From positions 62,001 through 126,000 of the forward strand of contig UESW01001509.1 in assembly GCA_900491605.1 (NCBI GenBank): DNA of 64,000 nucleotides, in the 5' to 3' direction. Position numbers and translations under genes: made by a program. Origin of the DNA: Calamus simplicifolius (Eukaryota; Streptophyta; Magnoliopsida; Arecales; Arecaceae). Positions 9,652-20,696 of the stretch are shown here, in pieces. Below the pieces are notes generated by a model. The model had not been told where the DNA came from. It saw only the letters and a list, made by a program, of their open reading frames with translations, and did not search any database. Each line of letters begins with the position of its first letter. The first letter of the stretch is position 1.

Positions 9652-10048
9652 GATCTAAATAAAAAATGAAACACATAGTTCATTTATCAATCATACAATA
9701 TTATATTTGTCAAGTATAAACCAAATCTAATAATAACTTAGCAAATCATATGGATTCAAAAGGTTGCTATGCTTCCAATCATCATCCATTGTTTAATGCC
9801 TTATTATTATTCATTTAGTTTACTTGAATAAAATAATGTACAATTATAATTCACAGAGAATTAAAATAAAATGATTATAATTCACAAAGAATTAAAGTAA
9901 CATACATTAAGCAACTCCCACTCAAACATAATAAACATCGTAATAAAAGAACATAACTATAGAGTTTCATGCTCCAAGTATCATTACATGATCTTTTGCA
10001 ATTTCATAATTAAGCACTTAACAAATGACATAAAACATAATTAAATGC

Positions 10049-10486
10049 CTAATAAACAACATAAGCCAAAATAACTAGGCATATAATCACAAAGACAACA
10101 TATATCTTCATGAATCCATAGGCACCACCAGGAGAAACAAACTTTGAGATTCTTCCAAAAGTTGTCTGATATTCTTGATACCATTTTCTAAGTAAAACAT
10201 CAACCATGTGACAATAATCCAAGGAAGACTGATGCTTCAGATGATCCATCCAAAAGTCATACACAAAATTTGCCCAATGTGGTGGTAGTGATCTATAGAG
10301 TACCCAGACTCTATATTCTGATATAGTCTTGTAACCACATTCTTCTAGCTCAATAATCATACGATTAAGCTTGGCAATATGATCAATCATGTCACTTCCA
10401 GGATGATACTCAAAAGTCTCCATTGCTTCCCTTAATTGCCTTTGCCTTAGTTCTCGTTTGGTCAATGTGAGTATTTGTCTTGCCAT
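10049..10486 (-). CDS. Extra gag-like ORF in the copia leader
   Basis: An open frame of 145 codons between the primer site and gag. Its middle resembles the C-terminal half of the element's own gag domain: LRQRQLREAMETFEYHPGSD, NRMIIELEECGYKTISEYRV and LYRSLPPHWANFVYD align in order with LRQLTIKFDTYKKRP, SNMIRELKSAGHELTDEQQV and IRSLPDGWEHM. It has no zinc knuckle. The last 25 residues are hydrophobic (YVVFVIICLVILAYVVY), a possible membrane segment. It could be a decayed second gag copy, part of an older nested element, or a spliced accessory product. Its function is unknown. Confidence 0.55.
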   Translation of the reverse strand: MARQILTLTKRELRQRQLREAMETFEYHPGSDMIDHIAKLNRMIIELEECGYKTISEYRVWVLYRSLPPHWANFVYDFWMDHLKHQSSLDYCHMVDVLLRKWYQEYQTTFGRISKFVSPGGAYGFMKIYVVFVIICLVILAYVVY

Positions 10487-10597
10487 CTATAATCATAATA
10501 AAACATTTTATGAAATTTTCATGAATAAAGAAGCATAAATCACATGAATAAAGAAGCATATATAGAACAAGCCAAATAAAAAAATATGTGTTTCAAA

Positions 10598-10600
<3 letters not shown>

Positions 10601-10643
<43 letters not shown>
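10601..10643. repeat. (AT)n microsatellite
   Basis: About 21 uninterrupted AT units within the copia leader. Confidence 0.95.
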
Positions 10644-10645
<2 letters not shown>

Positions 10646-10924
10646 CTCTAACAACAAGCTGACATGTATCATTGGCTCTGGCTTGGCTCTGGCTTTTCTT
10701 TCTAAGCCAGCCAACTCTATGTCACCTTGACCAACATCTACAGTGAAGCACCATAGCTAATATACTGAGATGACAAAGCAAAGTGGATTTTAAAAGGTTA
10801 TGAGTACATTATTAATAGACTTTGAAAACAGTGAAACTAACCCCAAAAGCATACGTTATATAGATTGGGTTTGTTGGTAATGAGAAATAAATGCTGGGTT
10901 TATTGGTAATGGGAAGTAACGGAT

Positions 10925-11336
10925 TTCCCATAACTTAGCCTAAGGATGAAGCGATTGGGTCTTTAACCCTGGAAAGTCCCCGGGCCTCTATTGCAGAGAT
11001 GCGGTGTCCAAACGGGCAAATCCTTGGAGCCTTAATTGGTTTTTCATCACCTCGCGTGAGGGGCAAAGACGTACGTGGAGCCCTCATGATGACCTCGGAT
11101 CCAAGGGCCTTTATGGCCGAATTTCTCACAGTTATTCGCTTGATCCGAGTTCTCTCTCTGGATTGACAAAACGGGGCTAACAATCCAGGCTTTAACCGCA
11201 GAGATGCGGCGCTCGATTGGGCGATTCCCTTGATTTGGGTTCCAATTGCGTGAGGGGGCAAAGACATGCGTGGAGCCCATGAGAACCCTACCTTCAAGGA
11301 TTTATGGCCAAATTATCACAGTTATTCGCTTGATGG
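10925..11336. repeat. GC-rich tandem duplication in the copia leader
   Basis: Two diverged units of about 190-205 bp. The markers GCAGAGATGCGG (about 10992 and 11199), GTGAGGGG/GTGAGGGGG, CGTGGAGCCC and CACAGTTATTCGCTTGAT (about 11128 and 11315) recur in the same order. GC content contrasts with the AT-rich leader around it. No protein is recognised. Confidence 0.7.
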
Positions 11337-11480
11337 CTTCCATCAACAGAACTTTTTTTTTTATTATTATTATTTTTTCTGCCGGTCCTTACCTTCTGAT
11401 TTACTAGAGCATAGCCACGGTGTTTGACCAAAGTCATCAGAGAAGCCGGCATAAATAATTCTCAACAGTCTTCGTTTAAA

Positions 11481-11575
11481 TTTCATATATCGATTTCAAG
11501 TTGATAATGTTTATCCAATGGATAAATCATCATATTTCATATATCGATTTCAAGTTGATAATGTTTATCCAATTA
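11481..11575. repeat. Short tandem duplication in the copia leader
   Basis: ATTTCATATATCGATTTC followed by AAGTTGATAATGTTTATCCA occurs twice about 51 bp apart. It is close to the primer-binding site and may belong to the packaging or leader region. Confidence 0.7.
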
Positions 11576-11754
11576 TCATATTCCATTGGATAAGTGTTGA
11601 TGTTGCATTTTAAATCATCATGTAAGTTATTCACAAAGAATTAAATTAAATACATCAGAAATATTTTTCATGAGATTGAAGTTTATCCAAAGTGATAACT
11701 AAATAATATCATAACCATCTAAGCATATCAGATAGGAAAGAAAGCAATCCTAAA

Positions 11755-11766
11755 GCTCTGATACCA
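11755..11766 (-). other. Primer-binding site (tRNA-iMet type)
   Basis: The minus strand reads TGGTATCAGAGC one base after the 5' LTR, the usual plant initiator-Met tRNA primer site. Confidence 0.88.
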
Positions 11767-11767
11767 A

Positions 11768-12127
11768 TGTTGATTTAAATTTAAACAGGATCAATAATTG
11801 CTTTACTCTCTACTGATAAATAAAATCTTACGGAGAACGTCTGGTCTGAGTGATTTCACAGAAGAGGAAAAATACTCTTTATCCACAGCACAAATCCCTT
11901 TAGATATCTTCAGAAACCTTATCGAAACCTTATCAAGAAGAGAAGATCGGATCTCTTTCTTTTTGTTCTCTTCATTCTCTATTTATATGAAAAAGGAAAG
12001 AGAAGGCATTTCTTTAAAATGAAAACACGTAGAAAGAAAACCACCTTCTCTGCAGTTACGTAAACTGCAACTCGAAACCACCTTTTCCACGTAATTATCA
12101 TCGTGGGCATAATAATTTTTATTAACA
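11768..12127 (-). repeat. 5' LTR of the copia element
   Basis: A 360-bp LTR, TG...CA, matching 4213-4572. On the minus strand it would hold the promoter for the element RNA. Confidence 0.93.
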
Positions 12128-12132
12128 TAACA

Positions 12133-12619
12133 AAACATGAAATAGGATATATGCAAATAAATAAGTCAAAAAATAAATGAAAATGAACGTTCCAAATGTT
12201 CTTTTCCTTTAACTAGTTAAAACTACCGGTTGATCAAAGAAAGAAAAAGAAAAATAAGAAACAAAAAGAAAAGGAAAAAGAATGTTGTGAAGAATAAAAA
12301 TTGAATTTTCAAGAAATTCCTCTGGTAGTAGGTTTCCTAACTATCGCCCGCCAGATTGTTCTACATTATTAAATCTTGTCAGCTGAAATACAAAAAGTCT
12401 GGTAGCATTTACTGGCTAAGAACATCATATCTTCTAATCTTCTCCAGTATGGAGAAAAAATCAATGAGTTATAATTATTTGGAAGCTATTCTCACCATCA
12501 TAATGCTATATGAAAGACTAGTGCTCATAATTTTCACCTGAACCATGCGCAGTCCTGCAAACCAGGACAGCAACACTGCATGTAGGCCGCAGAACTAATG
12601 ACGTGATGTACCACAAAAT
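12133..12619. other. Spacer between copia and RTE LINE, no gene seen
   Basis: A-rich DNA without recognisable coding or repeat structure. Confidence 0.35.
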
Positions 12620-14021
12620 TTGGACAGAGATAGGCTATAAAAAAGATGAAATAAGAAAAGTTGTAAATAAGATTTCTATAGAAGTTTGAAAATGTTTAGG
12701 TGATGCTGAAGTAAATTAGATACCAAATTTATTTAATAAGATTTTAAAAACTAAAAAGATGCCTAATGAATAGAGGAGGAGCATTATAATAAAAATTTAT
12801 AAGAATAAAGAAGATATTCAAAACTACTGTAATTATCGTGGTATTAAACTTATGAGTTAGACTATAAAACTTTGGAAGAGTGTAGTTGAATATAGATTGA
12901 AATGTACTACAAAAATATCAAAAAATCAATTTGATTTTATACCAAGAAGATCGATTATAAAAGCTATTTTCCTTCTTTTCTTAGGAGGTTAATGAAGAAA
13001 TGTAGAGAAAAAAATATAATCTTCATATAGTTTTATTAATTTAGAAAAAGCATATGATAGAATTCCTAGAAAAATCTTATGATGGGTCTTAGAAAAAAAA
13101 GGAGTACCTTTAGGTATATTAATATAATAAAGATATATATGATGGAGCATTTATTAGCATAAGAACTTCTGATGGTAATACTACCGAATTCTTATTACAG
13201 TAGGTTTACATCAAAATATACTCTTAGTCTCTATTTTTTTGCTTTAGTTATAAATGAGCTTACTAGATATATTCTGGATAATATTTCATGGTGCATATCA
13301 TTTATAGATGCTATAGTGCTAATAAATGAAACTAAAGGTGGAGTTAATTGTAAGTTAAAATTATGGCAAAATGCATTAAAATCTAAAACTTTTAGGTTAA
13401 ATAAGAGAAAAAACACATGGAATGTTTAGTAATTATTAGAAATAAAGATGAATATAGTATAAAAATTGAAAACCATGAAGTTACTAAAAATGATCATTTT
13501 TGGTATTTAGGATCAATTATTCATAAGAAGATTAAGAATGATGTCCATAAGATTAAAGCAGGTTGGATAAAATGGAGAAATGCAACTGAAATATTATGTA
13601 ATCGTAGAGTGCCTACTAAGTTGAAGAAAAAATTTTATAAGACAGCCATAAGAATAGCTATGCTTTATGGCACCAAGTGTTGGGCAATTAGAAAACACAC
13701 ATACATAGATGAATGTAGCAAAATAAAAATGTTAAGATGGATGTGTGGTAATACAATAAAAGATAATATAAAAAAAATCATTCCTAAAAAAGGTAAAAGT
13801 AGCTTCAATCGATAATTAATTAAGGGAATAATGACTTAGATGGTTTGGACATGTGCAACGTAAACCTAAAAATACACCTGTGAAAAGGAGTGACTTGATA
13901 GATATAGAATAAAAAATAGGTAGAGGTAGACCAAAAATTACATCGGAGGAAATAATAAAGTATTTATATAGCTGACCTTAACTAATTTGGGATTAAGGCT
14001 TTGTTGTTGTTGTTGTTTTAT
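12620..14021 (+). mobile_element. Decayed RTE-type LINE, 3' part
   Basis: The plus strand keeps broken reverse transcriptase sequence in order: a stretch like NLFNKILKTKKMPNEWR and NYCNYRGIKL (about 12720-12855), KAYDRIPRK (about 13045), then frames at 13172-13429 (FIDAIVLINETKGGVN, the decayed FADDIVL box) and 13417-13815 (DHFWYLGSIIH, IKAGWIKWRNATEILCNRRV, KFYKTAIRIAMLYGTKCWAI, MLRWMCGNT). The 3' end has GGGATTAAGGCTTTGTTG followed by GTT repeats, typical of plant RTE elements. Many stops and frameshifts are present. A second copy with the same tail lies at 45533-46650 on the other strand. Confidence 0.8.
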
Positions 14022-14235
14022 ATTGTAAAATATTTTAAGTCATCAAAGAATCATATGATCCTTAACCATAATCCATGATTCAATCCAATCTAAATCCATT
14101 TACAATTTATAACTCAATTTCATTCCTAACAATGCTGAGCAATAAACTTTCCAAAATAATCTGAAACACTTAGCAAGCCATCACAATAATCAAGGGGTCA
14201 TAAATGGGTTCTTTTAGGGCCAAATACCTGAGGTT

Positions 14236-14355
14236 GATCTAGTGAAGTCACTCACTGTGCACCACTCAATGTGACGATCTACTGAAGTGACTCATTGTGC
14301 ACCACCTAATGTAATGATATATTGAACTGACTTATTGTGCACCACCAAATGTGAT
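14236..14355. repeat. 40-bp minisatellite, three units
   Basis: Three units starting at 14236, 14276 and 14316, each of the form GATCTASTGAAGTSACTCA then TGTGCACCAC, with exactly 40-bp spacing and about 80% identity. Confidence 0.9.
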
Positions 14356-14490
14356 GCAGCAATTTGAACTATCTAATATATGCACGCATATGTGTAAATA
14401 TGTCTGCATCTGTGCAGATTCATGCAATCATCAAAATTTTCGGCACAGCAAGGAAAAATTCCAAAGATACTGATAGGAAATAGAATGGAC

Positions 14491-15047
14491 CTGCAGGTGA
14501 AGCCTCTTCCCATTCAACATCATCACTTTCATCATCCTCCCTTGTGGCTTTCATACCAACTCGACGCTCAGCATAAGCTTCAGAGACACCATTTGAGAAA
14601 TCAGATGTTGATGCCATGCTTGTTTCAGAATCTTGTTGTATTTTCTTCAATGCTTCTTCTTGCTCTTTCTGCCTTTTCACCAAAGCCTCATAGTAGGCCT
14701 TGAGGTACTCATCCTACAAATATTATCAAACTCTCAATGAGAAGCAATAATCAACAATAGGAAAAACAACTGTCAAGATTATAATTTATAATAACTAAAA
14801 AAATTCTAGCTTTTCCACTAGCCTGTATACTCTTTTCATCATCCTTCACATCTTTTGATTCCTTGTTGTCAATAGGGGCTGAACTTTCATCCATTTTTGA
14901 CGAAGGCTTGACCTCTCCTCGTTGTTCTTTTGTAAGATTCATGCCTTGTTTAATCATCCAAGGAGGTAAAACCTTCATGGACGTAGCTTTAGTATCAGAC
15001 TCAGCGTCTTCTTCCTTTACTTCAACACCAGATAGAACAACCTCAAC
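14491..15047 (-). pseudogene. TFIIE-alpha C-terminal exons (partial gene)
   Basis: Two minus-strand exons match the acidic C-terminal part of plant transcription initiation factor IIE subunit alpha, which works with TFIIH at RNA polymerase II promoters. Exon A (15047-14823) follows an AG acceptor and reads VEVVLSGVEVKEEDAES, then KVLPPWMIKQGMNLTKEQRG and DDEKSIQ. Exon B (14713-14491) follows an AG acceptor, reads DEYLKAYYEALVKRQKEQEE, then RRVGMKATREDDESDDVEWE and EASPAG, and ends at a GT donor. The exon A donor is GC (CAG|GCTAGT), so the intron between them is GC-AG or mutated. Phases agree across the junction. I could not find the N-terminal winged-helix or zinc-ribbon exons to the right, nor the last exon to the left. 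It is either a fragment or the remains of a gene broken by insertions. Confidence 0.7.
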
Positions 15048-15079
15048 CTGCAAAAAAGCCACAAATAACCAACTATTGA

Positions 15080-16743
15080 ATGCAGAGGACATGGCATAAA
15101 CATGGAGAAGCTAGAGCTGCCAATGTTAAGAAGCAAAAATGGATCCCACAACACATTCTAACTCAGAGGTTAGGTTCTGGTGCAAAAAATTAATAGATAT
15201 GATGTTACAAATTTGTCCAACAGGGCTTGTAACTGTGCTTGTAAGAGCAGTACCTAAAGGATATCTCATGTGCACTCATAAATTTTGTTAATTGTGTTAC
15301 AATGATGGCATATGTAGCAAAAAAGGATTAGGCAAAAGGTAAAAACAGTTGCAAAAACTCCAAACTGAATCAGTATATATAGAATAATGTATATGTGACA
15401 TAATTTTGTCTAACTTTTAAATAAGATAATTTCTCATTAGAAAAGGATGAGACAAAAGGTAAAAACAGAAGAAAAAACTCCAAACAGAATTAGCATATGT
15501 AGAATATAGTGTATATGTGAAATAAACCTGCACAATTTTTAAATAAAATAATTCCTCCAAGAGAATTCCATGGAATGAACAAATCATTTAAGTAATTAAC
15601 CAACAAGTACAACCTCCACAGGCCACCCTGCATCTGCACTTGTCATAATCAACAACATATGTTTAAGTGCAGCAGAACACAATAATGTGATTGTCATATA
15701 TACTTTAAGAAGTACATGCAAAGACAGAATTAGGCAACCGGAAAACTACAAAAAAAAAAAATACATGGTTGTGCATATAGTATGAGCAAAGACAGGACTA
15801 ACTCTAGCTCAGCTTGTTTTATAATTGAGCCAAGCTCAAGCTAGCCCATTTAGTTACATGCCAAGCTCTAGATGTTCACAAACAGCTTGTTTACAAAATC
15901 TAGAGAGATTAAGAACGTTTTGAGCTTTCATATATGTAGTTTGGAGGAATAATCTTGATTATATTTTAATCTTATAGTTGGAATACATTCAATTCTAAAT
16001 AATCAACTAGCATAAGATTGGGTCAGTTGCATATTGCTTGCAGAATGAGTTGGTCTTCCAACACCCTTATTAGCAAGAAAATCTGCCAAACGACTACCTT
16101 CCACATCAACAATGGCTATACAACCTTAATTGTGCAGTCAGAATCCATAAATGTTCAGTAAATCCACAGTTACCCTTTCTCTTTGCAAAATGTATTGCCT
16201 CATCACCTAAAGCTCTTTATTATTGAGAAAAATAATATGATAGTCAACATATTTTAAAAAAAAAACTAACTTGCAAATATGGTTCCAAATGTTTTCAAAA
16301 ATTAGGCAATTCAATCCAATATTCATTAATGAAAATCATTTTAAAAAGAGCAAGAGGTCAGCCAATCTCTAACTTGCACCAACTAAGACACTGTTTTGTA
16401 AATATTCATGCTCACGGAAGAACCTAGTTGAATATGTATTAAAAAATCACTTAAATAAAATCTAGGGGTTTCTACATATTAGCAGCCATATTTAAGACCT
16501 GAATTGGCCTGAAAGTTTCCAACAAGAGTTCCCTACATAGGAAGCAACAATGGAGGTAACCCAAAAATGATATGAAACAAGTAAAGAAAGCTCAAAGCAG
16601 GAGATCCAACAATAAAAGTGGAAGTGTCTCATTATAAGAGCTTTTCACTTCTAAGGATGGTTGTTCCCACGTTGGTTGATAATAGGTACCACAAGGGTTT
16701 ATGTGCATGGCCAGTCCTCCACCCAACAGCTTAAGCTTTTTAG
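15080..16743. other. No gene seen; possible LINE RNase H scrap
   Basis: Mostly AT-rich non-coding sequence. At about 16020-16120 the minus strand reads VEGSRLADFLANKGVGRPTH, resembling the end of a LINE RNase H domain; nothing else of that element is recognisable. Confidence 0.35.
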
Positions 16744-16916
16744 GGCCTGTTTAGGATAGCTATTGGCTCTGGTTATTGGCCAAAAACTATCTCATATAGC
16801 TAGCTGTTGGGAAACAGCCACTTAAAAGCACCCTAGCCTAGAGCCAACGGCTATCTCATATAGCTGTTTCCCAACAGCTGCTTAAAGGCATCCCAGCAGC
16901 CAATCCAAACGGGGCC
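16744..16916. mobile_element. MITE with GGCC-starting inverted repeats
   Basis: The ends GGCCTGTTTAGGAT and, in reverse complement, GGCCCCGTTTGGAT are imperfect inverted repeats flanking about 170 bp. The interior holds a further inverted repeat around AGCTGTTGGGAAACAGC and GCTGTTTCCCAACAGC. It interrupts a sequence with CAGCTTAAGC motifs resembling an old LTR. No convincing target duplication was found. Confidence 0.55.
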
Positions 16917-18880
16917 AAGTGCATGAATGGGCCTACCCTCTCAAGTAGGAGAAAATCCATAACAAGGGTGCCACAGGTTGGGTAGGGGAAAATTGCCAAA
17001 ATTTGTCATTAGTCCAGCATCAGTTCATAAGGAGGTGATATATAGGTTTATAAGCCTGAATCGATCCTCCACACAACAGCTTAAACATTCTAGATGCATG
17101 GTGCTCAATTTAACCTAGTTTGAACAAAATGTTCTATGACCAGGTTCCTGTATTATAATTTGGGAAATCAATATAAGTGCTTGTAGAAAATGTAAAAATT
17201 TTCCATTTCCTTCTAGTTTCTACCTAGAAACCTTTTGAACAAAACGTTCTATGTTCAAGTTCCTATATTATAATTTCGGAAATTAACATATGGGCTTGTA
17301 GAAAATGAAAAAAAAAAAAAAAGTTTGCATGTTTCCCTAGTTTCTACCTTGCATCTAGGCAAATTTCATTACTAAAATCGTTTATTGACCAATAAATCTT
17401 TACACAATCAGTGCTACAACTCGACTCTCCTTAGATTCCATTCGTTATGACATCCCTTCAAGCTACAAGCGACTTCAACAGTCACCTCTTTAGCATCAGA
17501 GTTCTTTCATGTCAACTCAACACGTTTCAAACTAGCCCTTTCACCTAAGTTGCAACATCATTGCATTGACTCATTAGATACTAATGATTCTTCTTTTATC
17601 TTCCTTCTTACTCTTTCTTGAGAACTAAGAAGGGAAGAATCCTGGCCAAATAAGAGTGAGGGCAAGACAAAAACTCAGGACTTGGGCATGAACCCCAAAG
17701 ACTTTACCAAGTGAACTAGAGACAATAGGTATTTCATTTTCATTTAACCTCCTATCTCTCTCTGTTTAAACATCCTCAATAATCTTCTCAGCTCAGCCTA
17801 TAAAATCAGACCTCAACCACAACTTATCCAATAATGCATGCTTCTTTAATTTACTCTACTATATTTTTTGAACTTTAAAAATTCTATCAATTTTGTTTCT
17901 CCACATCATTTATGTTATACAGGAAAAATTTTGCAATATAGCTTATGTCATAAATATTGTAGTCAAAGTCCCAAATAGTGAACATCACCTCATACCAGTC
18001 TTTCGCTGGAGTGATATGGTGGTACTGGGCACCAAAACATGGTACGTAAGAGGCAATGTCCTGTACTTACCTACCAGTTTTTTGCTTATATTATCTCAAT
18101 AATATTTCTCTATCAGTGTTTGTAAAATTGTTTCCAGGTACTACACAGCATAAAAGTTAAAAAAGCGGGGAAAAAGCAACATGGGACTGCACCCTTTCTT
18201 CAATGACGTGCGAAACCAAATTAAACCGTTCTTAAAGCTGCTGGTCGATCTCATTGGAATTGCACCCATGTAGCAGTTCATGAGATTTATTCAGGATTCA
18301 CCGACTGCGAAGTGCTGATCTTTTACTGGAATTTCACTGTAAAGTTCAATAGTCTGTGACGTGTTTCAGTCCGGCCGTCCGATGTTATGTAGAGGAGTGA
18401 ATCTTAAAAGGTGACTGAGGTCCAATATTATAATAGAAAACTAGCACTGATGCCGCAGTAGCTTTCAATCTCCTAAGTGAGTGTCATTTACCACTATTTA
18501 CAGTGAATTAAAATAAAATATGCTGTGAAACGAACTGTTCAATCCTCTAATTAGTTGCTTAAACCCAAAACCAAGAGGAAATTATTAAAACGTTTACGTT
18601 GCTTGCATTAAACAACAAATATCTTACAGATGACATCCTGAGTAAGAGGTGTTGGGCTGTCGTTTTGTTGTCATCGAGCTGAATCAACCCAATATCACCA
18701 GGAGGGATGAAGTTTAATTTTATTATGGGTCGCTTGGAGATCTAAGCAAGTCCAGTCTTGGATAAGGACAGGATAGGATCGACTACTAATTTATGTTCCT
18801 CTCTGGAACCTATTCATCAAGGACAGGATCAGGAGAGAAGTTGGTGGATATGTTTACTTTCATCAACCTCATGTACGTAA
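16917..18880. other. No gene seen
   Basis: Degenerate LTR-like text near 16920-17100 (CAACAGCTTAAAC, also seen at 44980), then AT-rich sequence. The region 18150-18470 is less AT-rich but shows no recognisable exon. Confidence 0.35.
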
Positions 18881-18905
18881 TCTCTCTCTCTCTCTCTCTC
18901 TCTCT
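18881..18905. repeat. (TC)n microsatellite
   Basis: About 12 TC units, directly abutting the left end of the TRIM element. Confidence 0.9.
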
Positions 18906-18907
18906 CG

Positions 18908-19469
18908 TATCACACCCTCCCAATAATCTCATGAAAAATTAGGAATTGATTGAGTGGTTTATAACCGGTTAAGCAAGAAGAACAAAGTACCAATTGGATC
19001 CCTTTTTGGGCTGTGATGGCCCAAGTTGGTGTGGACCTTGTCCGTCTTGCTTTCTTGTAACGAAACGGGCCCGTGGGCCCGGATCATTATAATATGGTAT
19101 CAGAGCCATGCACCAGTCGGAAGTGCAGGAGCTAAGTGCCACATAGGGCAAAGTGCTACATCCATAGGGGATAGGAGCCACCTCTTGAACCTGTGGGGGC
19201 TATCTCTAGAATCCTGCCTGCCTGGTGGTTATGATCAATTGCTCATGGCGACAAGGACGTCGCCTCTGTAAGGGGGTAAATTATGATGCCCCTCGCAATA
19301 ATCTCATATTGAAAAATTAGGAATTGATTGAGTGGTTTATAACCAGTTAAGCAAGAAGGACAAGGTACCAATTGGATCCCTTTTTGGGCTGTGGTAGCCC
19401 AAGTTGGTGTGGACCTTGTCCGTCTTGCTTTCTTGTAACGAAACGGGCCCATGGGCCTGGGTCATTACA
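18908..19469 (+). mobile_element. TRIM (miniature LTR retrotransposon)
   Basis: Two direct repeats of about 185 bp (18908-19091 and 19284-19469) flank only about 190 bp of unique DNA. The right copy starts TGATGCCCC and ends CATTACA, giving TG...CA termini. The left copy is followed after 3 bp by TGGTATCAGAGCCA (19095-19108), the initiator-Met tRNA primer site, and the right copy is preceded by the purine tract AAGGGGGTAAA (about 19270-19280). No coding sequence is present. This is the structure of a terminal-repeat retrotransposon in miniature. The target duplication is unclear because the left end lies against a TC repeat. Confidence 0.85.
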
Positions 19470-20696
19470 TGTCTCTTCACCACCTCAGTGAAACCAGGAC
19501 GTACGATGCCTTCTCCATCTAACTTTTTTAAAAATAAAAAATAAAAACTTACTTCTTGAAATGATAGCATATTTGCGAAAGTCTATATATTTTATACATG
19601 ATAAGGCTGTAGAATATATTTTTCTTAGTGTCTGATGCACCGTGCAATTAAATTGGTCTGAGTTGTTGAGCTGGTCTAGCCAGTTCGCTTGACTCGATCG
19701 TCTATTTGCTAGCTGTTGACATAATGACAAATGTTTTCAGTCAATTAACCATTATGCCTGGGCTGGTAAACTTATGACTACGGTGCTTTTTAATTTAAAA
19801 TCTCACGAATCATGCTAAAAACTATACAGCTCATTTGAATTGTTTGCAACCGTTAATTGGCTAATTCGATTGCAATTTTTGATCCTAAATTTTGTAAAAC
19901 TTACAGCACTAGTCCATTAATATTTAACCTATTTTGATCTTAAAGTTCAAATCAAATTAACAGCATCCGTCATTCCCCATATCATACCACACATGAAGCT
20001 CTCTGAACCATATCCATCATTGAATCCTATGGTTAAGATTTAAAATTATTTTTTATTTTATAATATAAGTAGGAAGCAATGATAAAATTTAACTTAATAG
20101 ATAGATAGACCAAATTCAGTTAATTCAGAATACTAATTCATTAAAGCACAAAAGAAAAAAACATTATGAATATAGGTTTGAACGTGTGAGGAGCTGTATA
20201 AAAAAATATTTTGAGTTCTGACTTCTAGTTTAACCTTCTTTGATAATTGTGAGGTGTAACATGAAGATATTAATTTGTTGTAAATAGATGAATATAGAAA
20301 TTTAAGACAAGGAGGGGAAAAACAAAAGTAATTGAATATGAGGCAGCAGAGCACTTAGGGCTATATCCAATGATCCAAGAGAATCCCTGGATTTCTCTTG
20401 GTTGCTTTGGACCAATTTAGAAGAGATTTGGAGGCAAAATATGTCACATTCTAGCTTTATTGCATATGTAAATTTTGAAGATCAAATACTTCTCATATTA
20501 TGTTGTTTTTGAAGTTCCAAGTGCTAAAAGAAAGCATGTCAAACGAGCCGACCAATCACAAGCTAGCTTATGTTTGGATCTCAAGTTCGAATCCCTTGGT
20601 TAGCAAATAAGCTATTTATTCTAAATTAGCTTAGATATATAATAGAATATTTTTATTTATAAGGTAAAAATATAGCCAAGAGTCTTAAATCATATA
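19470..20696. other. No gene seen
   Basis: AT-rich intergenic DNA without recognised coding sequence or repeats. Confidence 0.35.

Larger units (their letters stand above)
4213..12127 (-). mobile_element. Complete Ty1/copia LTR retrotransposon
   Basis: Two direct 360-bp LTRs (4213-4572 and 11768-12127), each starting TG and ending CA, bound a 7.9-kb element. TAACA occurs immediately left (4208-4212) and right (12128-12132), a 5-bp target duplication. Transcription is on the minus strand, so 11768-12127 is the 5' LTR. In minus order follow a tRNA-iMet-type primer site, a 2.1-kb leader with an extra ORF, gag-protease, integrase and RT-RNase H, then about 1.1 kb of non-coding 3' sequence and the polypurine tract. 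The integrase-before-RT order defines copia. Two frameshifts break the polyprotein. The LTRs are nearly identical over the stretches I compared, so the insertion is recent. Confidence 0.93.

Noticed and set aside
10935..11297. Frames on the minus strand in the GC-rich copia leader block
   Set aside because: Two overlapping frames arise from the duplicated GC-rich unit; no known domain is seen.
17893..18102. 69-codon plus-strand frame
   Set aside because: No family resemblance, and the surroundings look like decayed repeats.
18908..19469. Cassandra-type TRIM
   Set aside because: No 5S rRNA-like sequence is visible in the LTRs, so I did not assign it to that family.
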